Origin: Eutreptiella sp. 'Long Island Sound 2002'
Taxonomy: Eukaryota > Euglenozoa > Euglenophyceae > Eutreptiales > Eutreptiaceae
DNA: 64,000 nucleotides
NCBI GenBank assembly: GCA_964036045.1
Contig: OZ038384.1
Coordinates: forward strand, 22,683,000 to 22,746,999
Reading direction: 5' to 3'
The translations under genes and the position numbers were made by a program. Of this stretch, positions 1-10,533 are shown piece after piece; position 1 is the stretch's first letter, and each line of letters begins with the position of its first letter. Below the pieces are notes generated by a model. That model had not been told where the DNA came from and searched no databases. It was given only the letters and a program-made list of their open reading frames with translations.

Positions 1-2
1 AT

Positions 3-3000
3 GTACTGGACCTTTACTGCAGCAAGGGGAAGAACTGCAGCTACAAATTTTACTGGCCCTCTTTCGGGATGGCCTACGGGAACCCCAGATTCAGTGAACT
101 GGGGAAGGTGCTGACCCAGTTGGCCTTGGAACGTTCCCGTATGGTCCTGTGTTCCCCCGATTGGGGAGCCCATGGGGGCAACGAATACTGGCGAAACCTC
201 CTGGACAGGCTGACTATCAGCTCTGTTCGGTTACCTGATGAGGCCATCTACGTGCCTCTGGGTCGTAAGACGCATATTGGGAAACCCGGATGGGGGAGTA
301 TGCTGAGCGTGGTGGACGGAGGTCTTACCTCCATCCCCTGGGAAGATCTGGACCCGACTCTGGTCCAGGCTATACAACGAGAAAGCGACGGACTCGCCTT
401 GGGTGACTTGAACGATAGCCTACGACCTCAAGATGCTTTTGAAACTACACCCGGAGGAGATGAGTACGTCGTGACTGACACCAACGCCCCCAACTCTCCC
501 TGTCATGTACCTGTTCCTGATGGAGTCTCGGAGTGTGGACTATCTGAGCTACCTAGCTCTATCCACTCAGATGACGAAACTGAGCACGACGCCTTCTTCG
601 TGCAGACGTGTGTGGAGGAAGTGGAGAACGCCGAGTACGTCGCCCCACTGAAACCCCTACTCTCCGTGAGGGTGGAAGACCCCGTGAACGAGGAGCTGGA
701 CCATCGATCCAGGCTCAGGGAGTATGTGGATTCCAAGAGGAAGTTGGTGGCGAAAAAGCTATGCTACGCGAAGCCTACCCGCAGCTCATGGCCACTGAAG
801 CAAGGACGTATGGGAGACCTATCCCGATTGAAGGAGGACCTCGAACAGAAGATCACCACCTGGCAAAGGGAGGTGGATCTTAAGCTCATGAAGAGCGTGT
901 GGGGCGCCCATGTGAGGACCCCAGAGGAGGACGACCTCTCGGAGGAATGTGTATGTGAACCCCCTCGAGCGTGCCTATGTTGCCATCGTCCACCGGAGAT
1001 GGTTGAACAAGACCTTCTATATGCCTACCAAGGGCTGAAGGACACTACCACGGGCGAAGAGTCGGTGGAGGACCACCTCCCGACGTCTATTACTCAAGGG
1101 GCAAGCAACTTACACTCTGACGAGGACATGGAGGACAAGATCAAGGTATTGGACCCGCGGGTACAGAAGCTTATAAGGACCTATCTGGAGGTGTTCGGAG
1201 AACTACCCCCTCCAGCCTCATGTGACAAGGTGGTACAGATGGACCTCAAGCTGAAACCCGAGTTCGTGGGTCACAAGATCTGGAGGAGACCCTGTCCAGC
1301 TCCTAAAGAGCAGGCAGACGAGATTGAGCGACAAATACAAGAATGTATCGACGCTGGCCTAGTCCTGGAGTACAAGGACGGGGACTACCCCTTACACTGC
1401 AGCCCCTGTTTCCTGGTGGCTAAACCTGGGTCTACAGCCAAACGGCTGGTAGTGGACTACGGAGAGCTGAACAAGAAAACGCTGAACCACTCAGGGTCCA
1501 TTCCCAATATGGAGTCTACCCTGGAGAAGATAGCCTCCTGTCGCTACAAGACCAAAATGGACAAGAGGAGCGGATTCTGGCAAGTGGACCTGACGCCCAA
1601 CGCACAGGAACTACTGGCCTTCATCACCCCTCAGGGGAGGGTGTTCAAGTGGAAAGTCATGCCGTTTGGCGTGGCTAACGCACCCGCTCTATTCCAAGAG
1701 CTGATGAACAAGATCTTGTCCATCCTACGAAGGAGACCTAAGGTGCAGGAGCTCATATCCCGTGGTGCCGCGATGGAGGCTCACATCGACGATGTATGCC
1801 TCGGGACCAGTACCCAGGAGGATCACCTAATCCTCTTGGGTGAGTTCTTTGCGGTCTGCCAGGAGAACCACACACGACTCAAGCTGGAGAAGTGTGAGTT
1901 CATGCAGGAGACCATGCAGTACCTCGGGTTTGATGTTGGCTATGGGTGGTGGACCCCAGCAGCCTCTAAGGCCAAACCCCTGATGGATGCCAAGGTACGA
2001 CACGAAGACCCCAAGAAAGGACTTCATGATGTACGCAGTTTCATTGGGGCGTGCAACTTGTATTGCCGCCACATCAAAAACTTCACCTACACCAGCGCCG
2101 TTCTGACGGACTTGATCAGGAAGAGTACTACTTGGCGCTGGGGCCCACAAGAGCAACAAGCGTTTGACGAGCTCAAAGACAAGGTAGCCAACGCTAAGTG
2201 CTTGGGCGTGCCGAGGGCACAAGGGGAGATTATCCTGGTGACCAACGCCAGCAATGTGGGCGGTGGTGGAACGTTGTTCCAATGGCAAGCACTAGAGAAG
2301 GAGGAGTTCGACTCGGCCATTTCCCAATGGGGGACGGAAGGTCTCAACCGAGATGGAATCCTCAAGCACAGCTACCCTGACGACAAGTGGGTCCTAGTAC
2401 CTCCGGGCCACTGGAACTGGAAGTGGAACCAGGCCAGGGGGAACTACTCCACCTATGAGCAGGAATTGCTCGCGGGTATGCTGGTGCTATCCTCACAAGC
2501 ACGACTGTTGGGGAGTAACCCTGTGGTCTGGCTGTGCAACCAAGAACCGGTCCGCCCCTTCCAGAAGGGCCCCCCACCTGAGAAGGCCAAGCTACGGCGC
2601 TGGTGGACCTACCTCAGTCAACTACGGCTGACGGTACACCATATCCAGGGAGTGAAGAACGAGTGTGCCGACTACATCAGCCGCAACAACTTCGACACCC
2701 TGATTGGTGCCCGGTCTGAAGCGCTGGCTAAGGAGGCGTTCAGCCGTATGGACGTCCACTTGGACCTCAACATGACGATGATACGCCCCCTGGATGGACT
2801 CCAACAATCGGAGTACCTGAAGGAGTTTGGGGATATCTACAAGCGCCTGGAGAAACGCCTTGAACCCCTCCTGGTCAACCAAGACCAGTGGAAGAGGGAC
2901 AAGAGCTACCTCTGGCACGAGGACCGTATTGTGGTGCCTAGTGACAGAGTCCCAGCGCTGCTGAAGTGGACCCATGAGTCCAGCGGTCATGTGGGTGCTG

Positions 3001-4358
3001 ACCGTACCCTGAGGCCGTTCAAGCAGTGGTTCCACACTACGTGGACTGACGACCAACTGCGGAAAACTCTCCAGCCTATCGTGGACAAGTGCCCGTGCCG
3101 GTCCTGTAAACCAGGGGATATCAGGGACAGAGGTCTCTACTCGACCCTGCCCATCCCTCACTGTGCTAACAGTGTTCTATACGTGGACTACACGGAGATG
3201 CCGAAGTTCGGGGGCTATGACTTCGCCCTCGTGGTAACCTGTGGGTTGACCAGGTTTACCAGGGTGTTCCCTTGTACCAAGCACATTACCGGGGAGGAGA
3301 CTATCAAGATACTCCTCGAGGAGTGGTTTTGTGTCTATGGGGCGCCCAAGGAGATCAACTCCGATGAGGACGTACGAGTACGCTCAGATACCGGTTGGTA
3401 CAAGAGGGTCCTGAGATCCCTCAATGTCCAGGTGTCTACGGGGATTCCCTACTCGCACACGAGCAACCCCCTATGTGAGCGACAGATCCGTGTCCTGAAG
3501 GAGAATGTACGGATATGGTGCAAAACTGAACGCACCAGAGACTGGGTGAGACTACTCCCCGTCATGTCCTTGATGATGAACTCCCAAGAGAGTTCAGCTA
3601 CTGGCTACTCGCCCCATGAGCTATTCCTAGGGCGCCCGGCATGGTTCCTACATGCCCCCTATCCAGAGGACACCCATTCTTCTGTGGGTGAATGGGTCCA
3701 AGAGCAACAAGCGAAGGTGGACAAGGCCAAAGCTATGCTCCAGAGAGTGAGGGAGCGTCATTGGAACAAGAAGAACAAGCACCGAGTACCGGCCACATAC
3801 CAAGAGGGGGACTGGGTGCTGGTGCACCACAGTCGACTACCCGCCTGGCCACGCTCTACCAGCGATGACCCATACTTCGGGCCGTACAAGATTCTATCAG
3901 TGGATGGACACCGTATCACCGTGCGGTGTTCTCCCCGTCTAGGGGGGACCCTGGTGTGCGCTGCTCAACAGCTGAAGCGTTACCATGATCCTGAAGACCT
4001 CTGTGGGGAGGAGTGGGAGCTGAACGACGAGGAAATCGCCGCTCTGGACCTACAAGGGGCTGCCAGCCCTATGGAAGTTGAAGGTGAACTCCCCGACATG
4101 AACGCCGAGGAGATGGCTAAGGAGGGCTTCTACCTGGTGAAGTCTGTCCTACGCCACTGCTATCGCCAGGGTTGGCGCTTCTTCACCCTCTGGGAAGGGT
4201 TTGGAGTCGAAGAGGCCACCTGGGAGCCCTTCTCTGCGTTTGTTCTACCTGAGGGACGCCTAAACTCAGTTCTGGTGGACTACTTGTCCGAGAACAACCT
4301 TGGTGAGTTGCTGAGGCTCGCTGAGACGCTAGCCTCCAAGACTAAAGCAAGGGACTGA
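3..4358 (+). CDS. Ty3/gypsy-type retrotransposon polyprotein with chromodomain (5' end outside window)
   Basis: The frame is open from base 3, before the first ATG at 69, so the gene starts upstream of the window. Numbering from the ATG at 69: a long acidic gag-like N-terminus; reverse transcriptase at about 400-640 with the catalytic pair in HIDDV (near 572) and MPFGVANAPALF; an RNase H region at about 715-900; an integrase with an HHCC-type zinc region near 975-1025 and a D1040, D1099, E1137 triad; and a chromodomain-like tail near 1353-1393. This order is that of Ty3/gypsy chromoviruses, which copy their RNA to DNA and integrate it. Upstream of the ATG the frame encodes a Cys-rich stretch (C-x6-C) that may belong to a nucleocapsid zinc finger. 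Both RNase H positions usually held by Asp are Asn (726 and 824). No DTG/DSG protease motif is visible. Confidence 0.93.
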   Translation, partial: VLDLYCSKGKNCSYKFYWPSFGMAYGNPRFSELGKVLTQLALERSRMVLCSPDWGAHGGNEYWRNLLDRLTISSVRLPDEAIYVPLGRKTHIGKPGWGSMLSVVDGGLTSIPWEDLDPTLVQAIQRESDGLALGDLNDSLRPQDAFETTPGGDEYVVTDTNAPNSPCHVPVPDGVSECGLSELPSSIHSDDETEHDAFFVQTCVEEVENAEYVAPLKPLLSVRVEDPVNEELDHRSRLREYVDSKRKLVAKKLCYAKPTRSSWPLKQGRMGDLSRLKEDLEQKITTWQREVDLKLMKSVWGAHVRTPEEDDLSEECVCEPPRACLCCHRPPEMVEQDLLYAYQGLKDTTTGEESVEDHLPTSITQGASNLHSDEDMEDKIKVLDPRVQKLIRTYLEVFGELPPPASCDKVVQMDLKLKPEFVGHKIWRRPCPAPKEQADEIERQIQECIDAGLVLEYKDGDYPLHCSPCFLVAKPGSTAKRLVVDYGELNKKTLNHSGSIPNMESTLEKIASCRYKTKMDKRSGFWQVDLTPNAQELLAFITPQGRVFKWKVMPFGVANAPALFQELMNKILSILRRRPKVQELISRGAAMEAHIDDVCLGTSTQEDHLILLGEFFAVCQENHTRLKLEKCEFMQETMQYLGFDVGYGWWTPAASKAKPLMDAKVRHEDPKKGLHDVRSFIGACNLYCRHIKNFTYTSAVLTDLIRKSTTWRWGPQEQQAFDELKDKVANAKCLGVPRAQGEIILVTNASNVGGGGTLFQWQALEKEEFDSAISQWGTEGLNRDGILKHSYPDDKWVLVPPGHWNWKWNQARGNYSTYEQELLAGMLVLSSQARLLGSNPVVWLCNQEPVRPFQKGPPPEKAKLRRWWTYLSQLRLTVHHIQGVKNECADYISRNNFDTLIGARSEALAKEAFSRMDVHLDLNMTMIRPLDGLQQSEYLKEFGDIYKRLEKRLEPLLVNQDQWKRDKSYLWHEDRIVVPSDRVPALLKWTHESSGHVGADRTLRPFKQWFHTTWTDDQLRKTLQPIVDKCPCRSCKPGDIRDRGLYSTLPIPHCANSVLYVDYTEMPKFGGYDFALVVTCGLTRFTRVFPCTKHITGEETIKILLEEWFCVYGAPKEINSDEDVRVRSDTGWYKRVLRSLNVQVSTGIPYSHTSNPLCERQIRVLKENVRIWCKTERTRDWVRLLPVMSLMMNSQESSATGYSPHELFLGRPAWFLHAPYPEDTHSSVGEWVQEQQAKVDKAKAMLQRVRERHWNKKNKHRVPATYQEGDWVLVHHSRLPAWPRSTSDDPYFGPYKILSVDGHRITVRCSPRLGGTLVCAAQQLKRYHDPEDLCGEEWELNDEEIAALDLQGAASPMEVEGELPDMNAEEMAKEGFYLVKSVLRHCYRQGWRFFTLWEGFGVEEATWEPFSAFVLPEGRLNSVLVDYLSENNLGELLRLAETLASKTKARD

Positions 4359-5510
4359 ACCTTACCCTTACCTGCCAAAGCGTATGTGTGAGTGTGCTAT
4401 TCCTAAGGTCCTGAGAGCAAGCCGCAGAAGTGGTGTCCTAATTATACCCAAGTCTGCACGCTTGCTAAACCTGGAGGGTTGGCTTATTGATGCCACGGGG
4501 TACGGCCCGGGTCTCCCCTCCCCTAAGCGCCCAATTTCTGTGCTGGCGCAAAACCTTTGGGGAATACCCAGCGTACTAATCCAGGTATTGTTTTCCCTAC
4601 CTATCTGTCTACTACAGGGAGGGGTGGCCAAAAGCTATGAAGGCATGAAAACGCCGTTTTGCTAAGTGGCCAAAACAGTGACCTAACCACTGCCACAGCC
4701 CACCAACCCTGCTAAAATTGCAGGAAACGGGTGGGACAGTGACACACACACTACAGGTCCTACACACCCTACAGTGGCACCATCCTGTTGGGCGAGCACT
4801 GCTGCAACTGGCTCAAGCCCCCACTCAGGACTACCACTCCTACACGCACACTCTACTGGGTGTTGTTGAAGAACATGTCGAGGGTCCTAGCGACCCTCCT
4901 GTGAGGAAGACAAGAGAACACAGCGCTGCTAAGCAAGGTAGGTAGGTAGGTATCTTCGGGAGCTCGGGATGCCTCCTTTGACGGTGCAGGAAGAAGGTCT
5001 TACCAAGGGGACGTCCTGTCCCTCCCACTGCCCTATGTTAGGTGCCTCTTGAGCCGCTCCCGCATGTGCTTGGGAAGGCATTGTCGCGGCCACCCGGTCC
5101 ATGTGTCCCAGGTGGGAGGGTGTCCCCACATGTGTCCATGAGTAGGGCCACATGCCCCCTCCTTCGGGCGGCAGCTCTGGGGGCTGCCCAGCCGTGTGGA
5201 GTATCTCTCACCACAAGGGGTCTTGCTCCCGCTTGTCTACGGTACGACCGCCTCACCCTTGTGGCTTGAGTTGCGGGGCCGCTCCGCTTGGCAGGCGACC
5301 CCCTCCTGGACTGTGTACCGGCTCGCCCGTCACCGGTTGCATCCATGGCTCCGGGTGACGTTTGCCATGGTCCCCGATGCAGCCTGGCCGGGCTCGGACC
5401 AGCAGCCTTGGAGTACCGCTCCTGCCACTGGCCCGGTGGGTCGGCTGGGTCGCCCCAGTGTGTCCGACCCATGGGGTGTTGGTTCTTTCCTGTCCCCCGG
5501 CCGCCCTACG
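4359..5510. other. Spacer 3' of the retrotransposon, no gene recognised
   Basis: This should contain the 3' untranslated end and 3' LTR of the retroelement, but the 5' LTR lies outside the window, so the LTR limits cannot be set. Only short, low-complexity open frames on both strands are seen. GC content rises toward the minisatellite. Confidence 0.5.
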
Positions 5511-7010
5511 TGTGTGCGGCGTCCTGGGCCTCCCGGCTCCTGTTCACCGGTGTGCCTGCTCGGTGTGTTGTGTTGCGTGTGCGGCGTCCTGGGCCTCCTG
5601 GCTCCTGTTCACCGGTGTGCCCGCTCGGTGTGTTGTGTTGCGTGTGCGGCGTCCTGGGCCTCCCGGCTCCTGTTCGACGGTGTGCCCGCTCGGTGTGTTG
5701 TGTTGCGTGTGCGGTGTCCTGGGCCTCCCGGCTCCTGTTCACCGGTGTGCCTGCTCGGTGTGTTGTGTTGCGTGTGCGGCGTCCTGGGCCTCCCGGCTCC
5801 TGTTCACCGGTGTGCCCGCTCGGTGTGTTGTGTTGCGTGTGCGGCGTCCTGGGCCTCCCGGCTCCTGTTCACCGGTGTGCCTGCTCGGTGTGTTGTGTTG
5901 CGTGTGCGGCGTCCTGGGCCTCCCGGCTCCTGTTCACCGGTGTGCCCGCTCGGTGTGTTGTGTTGCGTGTGCGGCGTCCTGGGCCTCCCGGCTTCTGTTC
6001 ACCGGTGTGCCCGCTCGGTGTGTTGTTTTGCGTGTGCGGCGTCCTGGGCCTCACGGCTCCTGTTCACCGGTGTGCCCGCTCGGTGTGTTGTGTTGCGTGT
6101 GCGGCGTCCTGGGCCTCCCGGCTCCTGTTCACCGGTGTGCCCGCTCGGTGTGTTGTGTTGCGTGTGCGGCGTCCTGGGCCTCCCGGCTCCTGTTCACCGG
6201 TGTGCCCGCTCGGTGTGTTGTGTTGCGTGTGCGGCGTCCTGGGCCTCCCGGCTCCTGTTCACCAGTGTGCCCGCTCGGTGTGTTGTGTTGCGTGTGCGCC
6301 GTCCTGGGCCTCCCGGCTCCTGTTCACCGGTGTGCCTGCTCGGTGTGTTGTGTTGCGTGTGCGGCGTCCTGGGCCTCCCGGCTCCTGTTCACCGGTGTGC
6401 CCGCTCGCCGTGTTGTGTTGCGTGTGCGGCGTCCTGGGCCTCCCGGCTCCTGTTCACCGGTGTGCCCGCTCGGTGTGTTTTGTTGCGTGTGCGCCGTCCT
6501 GGGCCTCCCGGCTCCTGTTCACCGGTGTGCCCGCTCGGTGTGTTGTGTTGCGTCTGCGGCGTCCTCGGCCTCCCGGCTCCTGTTCACCGGTGTGCCCGCT
6601 CGGCATGTTGTGTTGCGTGTGCGGCGTCCTGGGCCTCCCGGCTCCTGTTCACCGGTGTGCCTGCTCGGTGTGTTGTGTTGCGTGTGCGGCGTCCTGGGCC
6701 TCCCGGCTCCTGTTCACCGGTGTGCCGGCTCGGTGTGTTGTGTTGCGTGTGCGGCGTCCTGGGCCTCCCGGCTCCTGTTCACCGGTGTGCCGGCTCGGTG
6801 TGTTGTGTTGCGTGTGCGGCGTCCTGGGCCTCCCGGCTCCTGTTCACCGGTGTGCCCGCTCGGTGTGTTGTGTTGCGTGTGCGGCGTCCTGGGCCTCCCG
6901 GCTCCTGTTCACCGGTGCGCCCGCTCGGTGTGTTGTGTTGCGTGTGCGGTGTCCTGGGCCTCCTGGCTCCTGTTCACCGGTGTGCCCGCTCGGTGTGTTG
7001 TGTTGCTGTG
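5511..7010. repeat. 65-bp GC-rich minisatellite, about 23 tandem copies
   Basis: The same segment (beginning GTGCGGCGTCCTGGG) recurs every 65 bp, for example with GCGGC ending at 5520, 5585 and 5650. Copies differ by few substitutions. Since 65 is not a multiple of three and the unit has no stop in any forward frame, all three plus-strand frames stay open through the array (5196-7202, 5288-7063, 5362-7098). These translate to the same Cys/Pro/Gly/Arg-rich repeats and are best treated as artefacts of the repeat. Confidence 0.93.
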
Positions 7011-7165
7011 TGGGGTGCCGCTGCGGGGCGCTCACGCGTCCATCCGGACGGCGGCTATCGTAGCCGGCAGGGGCTGGGTACGTGTATCCCCTCCGTGACA
7101 TTGCCGTTGTCCGGCTACTGGTGGTTGTGTGTACTTTTTTGCGAAGTGGGTTCTTTTTTATTTAT

Positions 7166-7269
7166 GATGACGAATGGTTCATCTCCTTCAGGCGACTGTT
7201 GACGACGTTCAGTGTGCGCTTGATGGTTGGCAGCACCCCTGCCATGCTCCGGTTGTTGGTCACGGTGTC
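7166..7269 (-). pseudogene. Fragment matching the 3' end of the gene at 7847-8929
   Basis: On the minus strand this stretch encodes about 34 residues nearly identical to the C-terminus of the downstream gene, including the shared run TVTNNRS and then AGVLPTI. The nucleotide match to 7860-7965 has scattered substitutions. No other part of the gene is present, so it is an orphan 3' fragment. It sits between the minisatellite and the first intact viral gene and may mark the edge of the inserted DNA. Confidence 0.75.
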
Positions 7270-7846
7270 TCATCATGGTCGGCGGCCTGCTCGTCGTGGA
7301 TGTGGTGTGCGCAAAGTTCCTAAGATTGGGTATGTCAATGTTTATGAAGTGGCATCACGATAACATCCACGCACACATACAATACATACCTGCTGTGTGG
7401 ATACAATAGAAAAAAATGTGAGTGGGACAATCGAGTGTGTTGTGTGCTGTCGTCCAATTTTGTTTCGCGTTGAGTGAGAAGGGTATCTAAGTGCCCGGTT
7501 GTTACCTGTCCCGGGTCACCATTGACCGCCTCTCATTTGTGCCCAGAGGTAGTAAACGACATCGCCCCTCTTCTATCGTATTTCCGCCATCGATGGTACC
7601 TATTGTTGAATCCGCTGTGTCACAGAACGGTGGTAGTAACCCGTGGTCTGTTAATGATAACCCGTCGACACAGGGTATCCTGTGATACACCAAATATGAA
7701 CACGGGACCAAGTTGTATACACGGCGAGTTCCATTCGAAATACACGCCACACCACCGAATCAACTAAGATGCCACGTAATACTGATTAAGTCGCATCCGA
7801 TCGTTGATCAATCAATCCAGGGTTACGTGACATCCAAACACTGTTG
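7270..7846. other. Spacer, no gene recognised
   Basis: Only short overlapping open frames without recognisable content are present. The boundary between host repeat DNA and viral DNA probably lies here or just to the left. Confidence 0.4.
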
Positions 7847-8929
7847 TTACGCAGGTGATAATGGGTGTTTCACCTCCTTCAGACGACTGTTGATGACGTT
7901 CAATGTGCGCTCGATGGTGGGTAGCACCCCTGCCACGCTGCGGTTATTGGTCACGGTGTGCACCAGACACTGTGCCTCCTCGAACAGCACACGCAGTTTG
8001 TTTCGGCAGAGTAGTCCCGCCGCTTTGTCGTTCCGTTGTCCGTCGTCCTCCCCCTGTTGTATACAGCACGTCGCGTCTCCTATCTCGAGGTCCTTTCTCA
8101 CACTGGAGACGTAGGAGATGAGGTTGTCGATGGCCTCGGTGTTTCGTGGCTGCCGCCACCACGACCACACCTTGCCGTTGTTGGTACACTGCTGTACCAT
8201 GATCTGTATTTGCACTCGGATGGACTCCAGTTGCCTCTGCACGTCAACGAGCAGCGGCTGGTTTGCCACGAATGCGTCAATCTCCTTCCCAATACTTCGC
8301 AGGCGCTTACAGGTCCGGGCTATTTCCTTGACGGCCTTGACGGGGCTCATGCGGGATTTATCGTGCCGCATTGCCCTTTTCTGTTCTGGTGTGAGGTGTT
8401 TGTTGTTGTAGTCTCGCATGGCGTCCAATATGAACTTCATCTGTTTCGAGTCGCGTGCCAGGGTCTTTATGACGGTCCTCATGACATCCTCGATCTGCGG
8501 GTTGTACCTCTTGCCACGGTTGTGTGAGTTGAGGGCGTTGGCGGTGGATATGATACACATGAACTCGTCGTTGACATAGCGGGTGTACTCGATGCAGGAC
8601 ATCGTCCGTGGTCTCTGGATGCAACACGGGGCGATGGAACGGGTGGTGCCACCCGCCGCCGCCACACCCTCCAGTTTCTTCCACAGCCATTCCCGTTGCT
8701 GTCGTAGGAAATCACCCAAGGATGCCAGTGACTCCAACAGGTTGCGTGTGGACTTTTGCACGGCCCCGACGGCGGCCGCTGAGTTCGCGAGTGACTCGTA
8801 GCCTCCGCAGTTTTTAGTGAGATTGTAGAGCAGCCCCTCCTTGATCTCGTGCGCGTCCGTCTTCATGGCCTCCGGTAACAGTGTGATCTCCTCCGTGAGG
8901 CCCTTGATCAGGCGACACTTGTTCAGCAT
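7847..8929 (-). CDS. Uncharacterised helical protein, 360 aa
   Basis: Not recognised. I chose the ATG at 8929; the frame extends about 14 codons further only through non-ATG codons. The protein is rich in charged residues, Leu and Gln, with long segments that look helical and could form coiled coils. A CCIQ motif occurs twice (in PCCIQRPR and TCCIQQGE), which may be a paired metal site or an internal duplication. There is no signal peptide or membrane segment. The last third or so of a second copy lies at 7166-7269. It is the leftmost intact gene of the viral block. A real gene is likely from its length and composition; the function is unknown. Confidence 0.7.
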   Translation of the reverse strand: MLNKCRLIKGLTEEITLLPEAMKTDAHEIKEGLLYNLTKNCGGYESLANSAAAVGAVQKSTRNLLESLASLGDFLRQQREWLWKKLEGVAAAGGTTRSIAPCCIQRPRTMSCIEYTRYVNDEFMCIISTANALNSHNRGKRYNPQIEDVMRTVIKTLARDSKQMKFILDAMRDYNNKHLTPEQKRAMRHDKSRMSPVKAVKEIARTCKRLRSIGKEIDAFVANQPLLVDVQRQLESIRVQIQIMVQQCTNNGKVWSWWRQPRNTEAIDNLISYVSSVRKDLEIGDATCCIQQGEDDGQRNDKAAGLLCRNKLRVLFEEAQCLVHTVTNNRSVAGVLPTIERTLNVINSRLKEVKHPLSPA

Positions 8930-9232
8930 GTTGTTTGGATAGATGTTCTTTTTTTCATATGTGCACGACAAACTACAAACACTACAAACGATACCTGCCT
9001 GGGTAGCTTCCCCTACAGCTCCCTACAGCTAGCCCCCTGGCACTCCGTGCGTAAAGCGCACACGACCTACCAACCACTCCATGTGTGAAGCGCGTGCGAT
9101 TGACGAAATTGAAATGACCATATAGCGCGCGCGCGACATCGCGATGATGTGCGATCGGGTCGGGATGACCGGTAATTCCGAAGTTCCCGTTCATCTGGTT
9201 AGGATTTGCGTGTATCGACACGATGACGATAG

Positions 9233-9400
9233 CATGATAATAACAAAGACAAACAACAAACATAGACAGACAGAGAAATGAAAATCGATGCGATTTGAAA
9301 TCTACATTTTCGATTGCACGATAATAACAAAGACAAACAACAAACACAGACAGACAGAGAAATGAAAATCAGTGTGATTTGAAATCTACATTTTCGATTG
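9233..9400. repeat. Two tandem copies of an 84-bp repeat
   Basis: The segment 9233-9316 is repeated at 9317-9400 with a handful of differences. It is AT-rich, contains GACAGACAGAGAAATGAAAATC and ends in CTACATTTTCGATTG. It lies about 300 bp beyond the start of the neighbouring minus-strand gene, in a region otherwise without genes (8930-9912). An AT-rich tandem duplication in an intergenic gap could be regulatory, but nothing proves this. Confidence 0.85.
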
Positions 9401-9912
9401 TTCGATTTTTCTTCTTCTTCTTGCTCTTTTTATTGTTCCTGTTGTTTGTTATCTGGATACCGGAATTTGTTTGCCGCAAAGGATGAGAGATGTGTATTAT
9501 GTATATACGACGCCGCCCATGCCACAGAAGGAACAAACAACTGAGAAGTCCGCGGTGCAGCAGCGCATGGGTGGGCACCCCCGCCTTCCTGTCGCTCTTG
9601 TCTACTCGGAACGGAACGGACGTGTCGCGCGCCGTGAGTGGCGTGATTGTGTGTCATTATACCACTCGTCCATTGTTGTGACTGACAACAACCCTGTAAT
9701 AATACGACTTCCATTTTCCGTCCGGAATTTCTGTCATCTTGGTCCAAGGAGCCAGCATCTGCATTTTCCGTGTATACGAACACCATTTAATTCTCGGTTA
9801 GCCACGCGATAGCAACCAGAAGAAGGAAACAAGGAATACCAGAAGCGTTTACGATACCCATGAGTGTAACCCACACTCGGGTTTTGTTTTCTCGTCCTCC
9901 CTGTGATAGTGG
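9401..9912. other. Intergenic region, no gene recognised
   Basis: A run of pyrimidines near 9405-9430 is followed by open frames of about 110-118 codons on both strands (9471-9812 plus; 9430-9786 minus, which has an ATG). They overlap each other, have no recognisable content and lack the upstream box found at other genes. I do not call a gene here. Confidence 0.35.
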
Positions 9913-9933
9913 ATGGTCAATGGTGTGGTAACA

Positions 9934-10533
9934 ATGGAACCGATCAATATCACCCCCGGGAACAACCATGATACAATCTCGGCCCTTGTACCCTCCTGTT
10001 TCTTGTTGACCAATCTGTCATCTTGTTTGCTTTTCCTTTTTTTTTCTGTGTATGTTGTTGTACCGGTGATGAGAACATCCACGGTGTACGCATGCGGGGC
10101 CCGCCGCTATATGGCTCTATCGGACCACCCGTCATCGATGCCACGAGGGCGCGTCTGTGTGGGCGATGAGCATGTCACCGGCATCCCCTTAATGAACGCA
10201 CTATTCTGCAACCTGTCAATTGGTGTACCACGCATCGAAGTGATCGCGTATACACTCCACGACGACGATGATACCAATGACGTGTCACACATGCTGATAT
10301 TGCACCAGGGAGCTGGGCTGTATGGCGTGATCAACACCCTCGATATCGTGGACGTGGATGGTGGTGGTGGTTCCTTCTGGTACGATCTGTACTATATCCA
10401 GCCCATCCCCCGGTGCGTTACCGACGCTGGTACTACTCTGGGTGGCGCCATTGCCGTGTTCATGGACCGAGTGGCATACGGGTGCGGGGGCCCGCTTACA
10501 GGGAAGCCGACCACGGAGTCCAAAAGATTGTGA
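9934..10533 (+). CDS. Uncharacterised single-pass membrane protein, 199 aa
   Basis: Not recognised. The ATG at 9934 (MEPI) is in a better eukaryotic context than the in-frame ATG at 9913. Residues about 20-46 form a strongly hydrophobic segment, consistent with a signal anchor. The rest has an Asp-rich patch (HDDDDT) and a Gly run (DGGGGS). The 3' end overlaps the convergent neighbour (10496-11329, minus) by 38 bases, as seen at other convergent pairs here. The small protein at 51148-51402 also begins MEPI and is hydrophobic, but the resemblance is too short to claim relationship. Confidence 0.55.
   Translation: MEPINITPGNNHDTISALVPSCFLLTNLSSCLLFLFFSVYVVVPVMRTSTVYACGARRYMALSDHPSSMPRGRVCVGDEHVTGIPLMNALFCNLSIGVPRIEVIAYTLHDDDDTNDVSHMLILHQGAGLYGVINTLDIVDVDGGGGSFWYDLYYIQPIPRCVTDAGTTLGGAIAVFMDRVAYGCGGPLTGKPTTESKRL

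Noticed and set aside
4359-5510. 3' LTR of the retrotransposon
   Set aside because: Likely present, but without the 5' LTR in the window its borders cannot be shown.
5196-7202. Three very long plus-strand ORFs (578-668 codons) as genes
   Set aside because: They are the same 65-bp minisatellite read in three frames; the stops are absent only because the unit has none, and no unique protein sequence supports a product.
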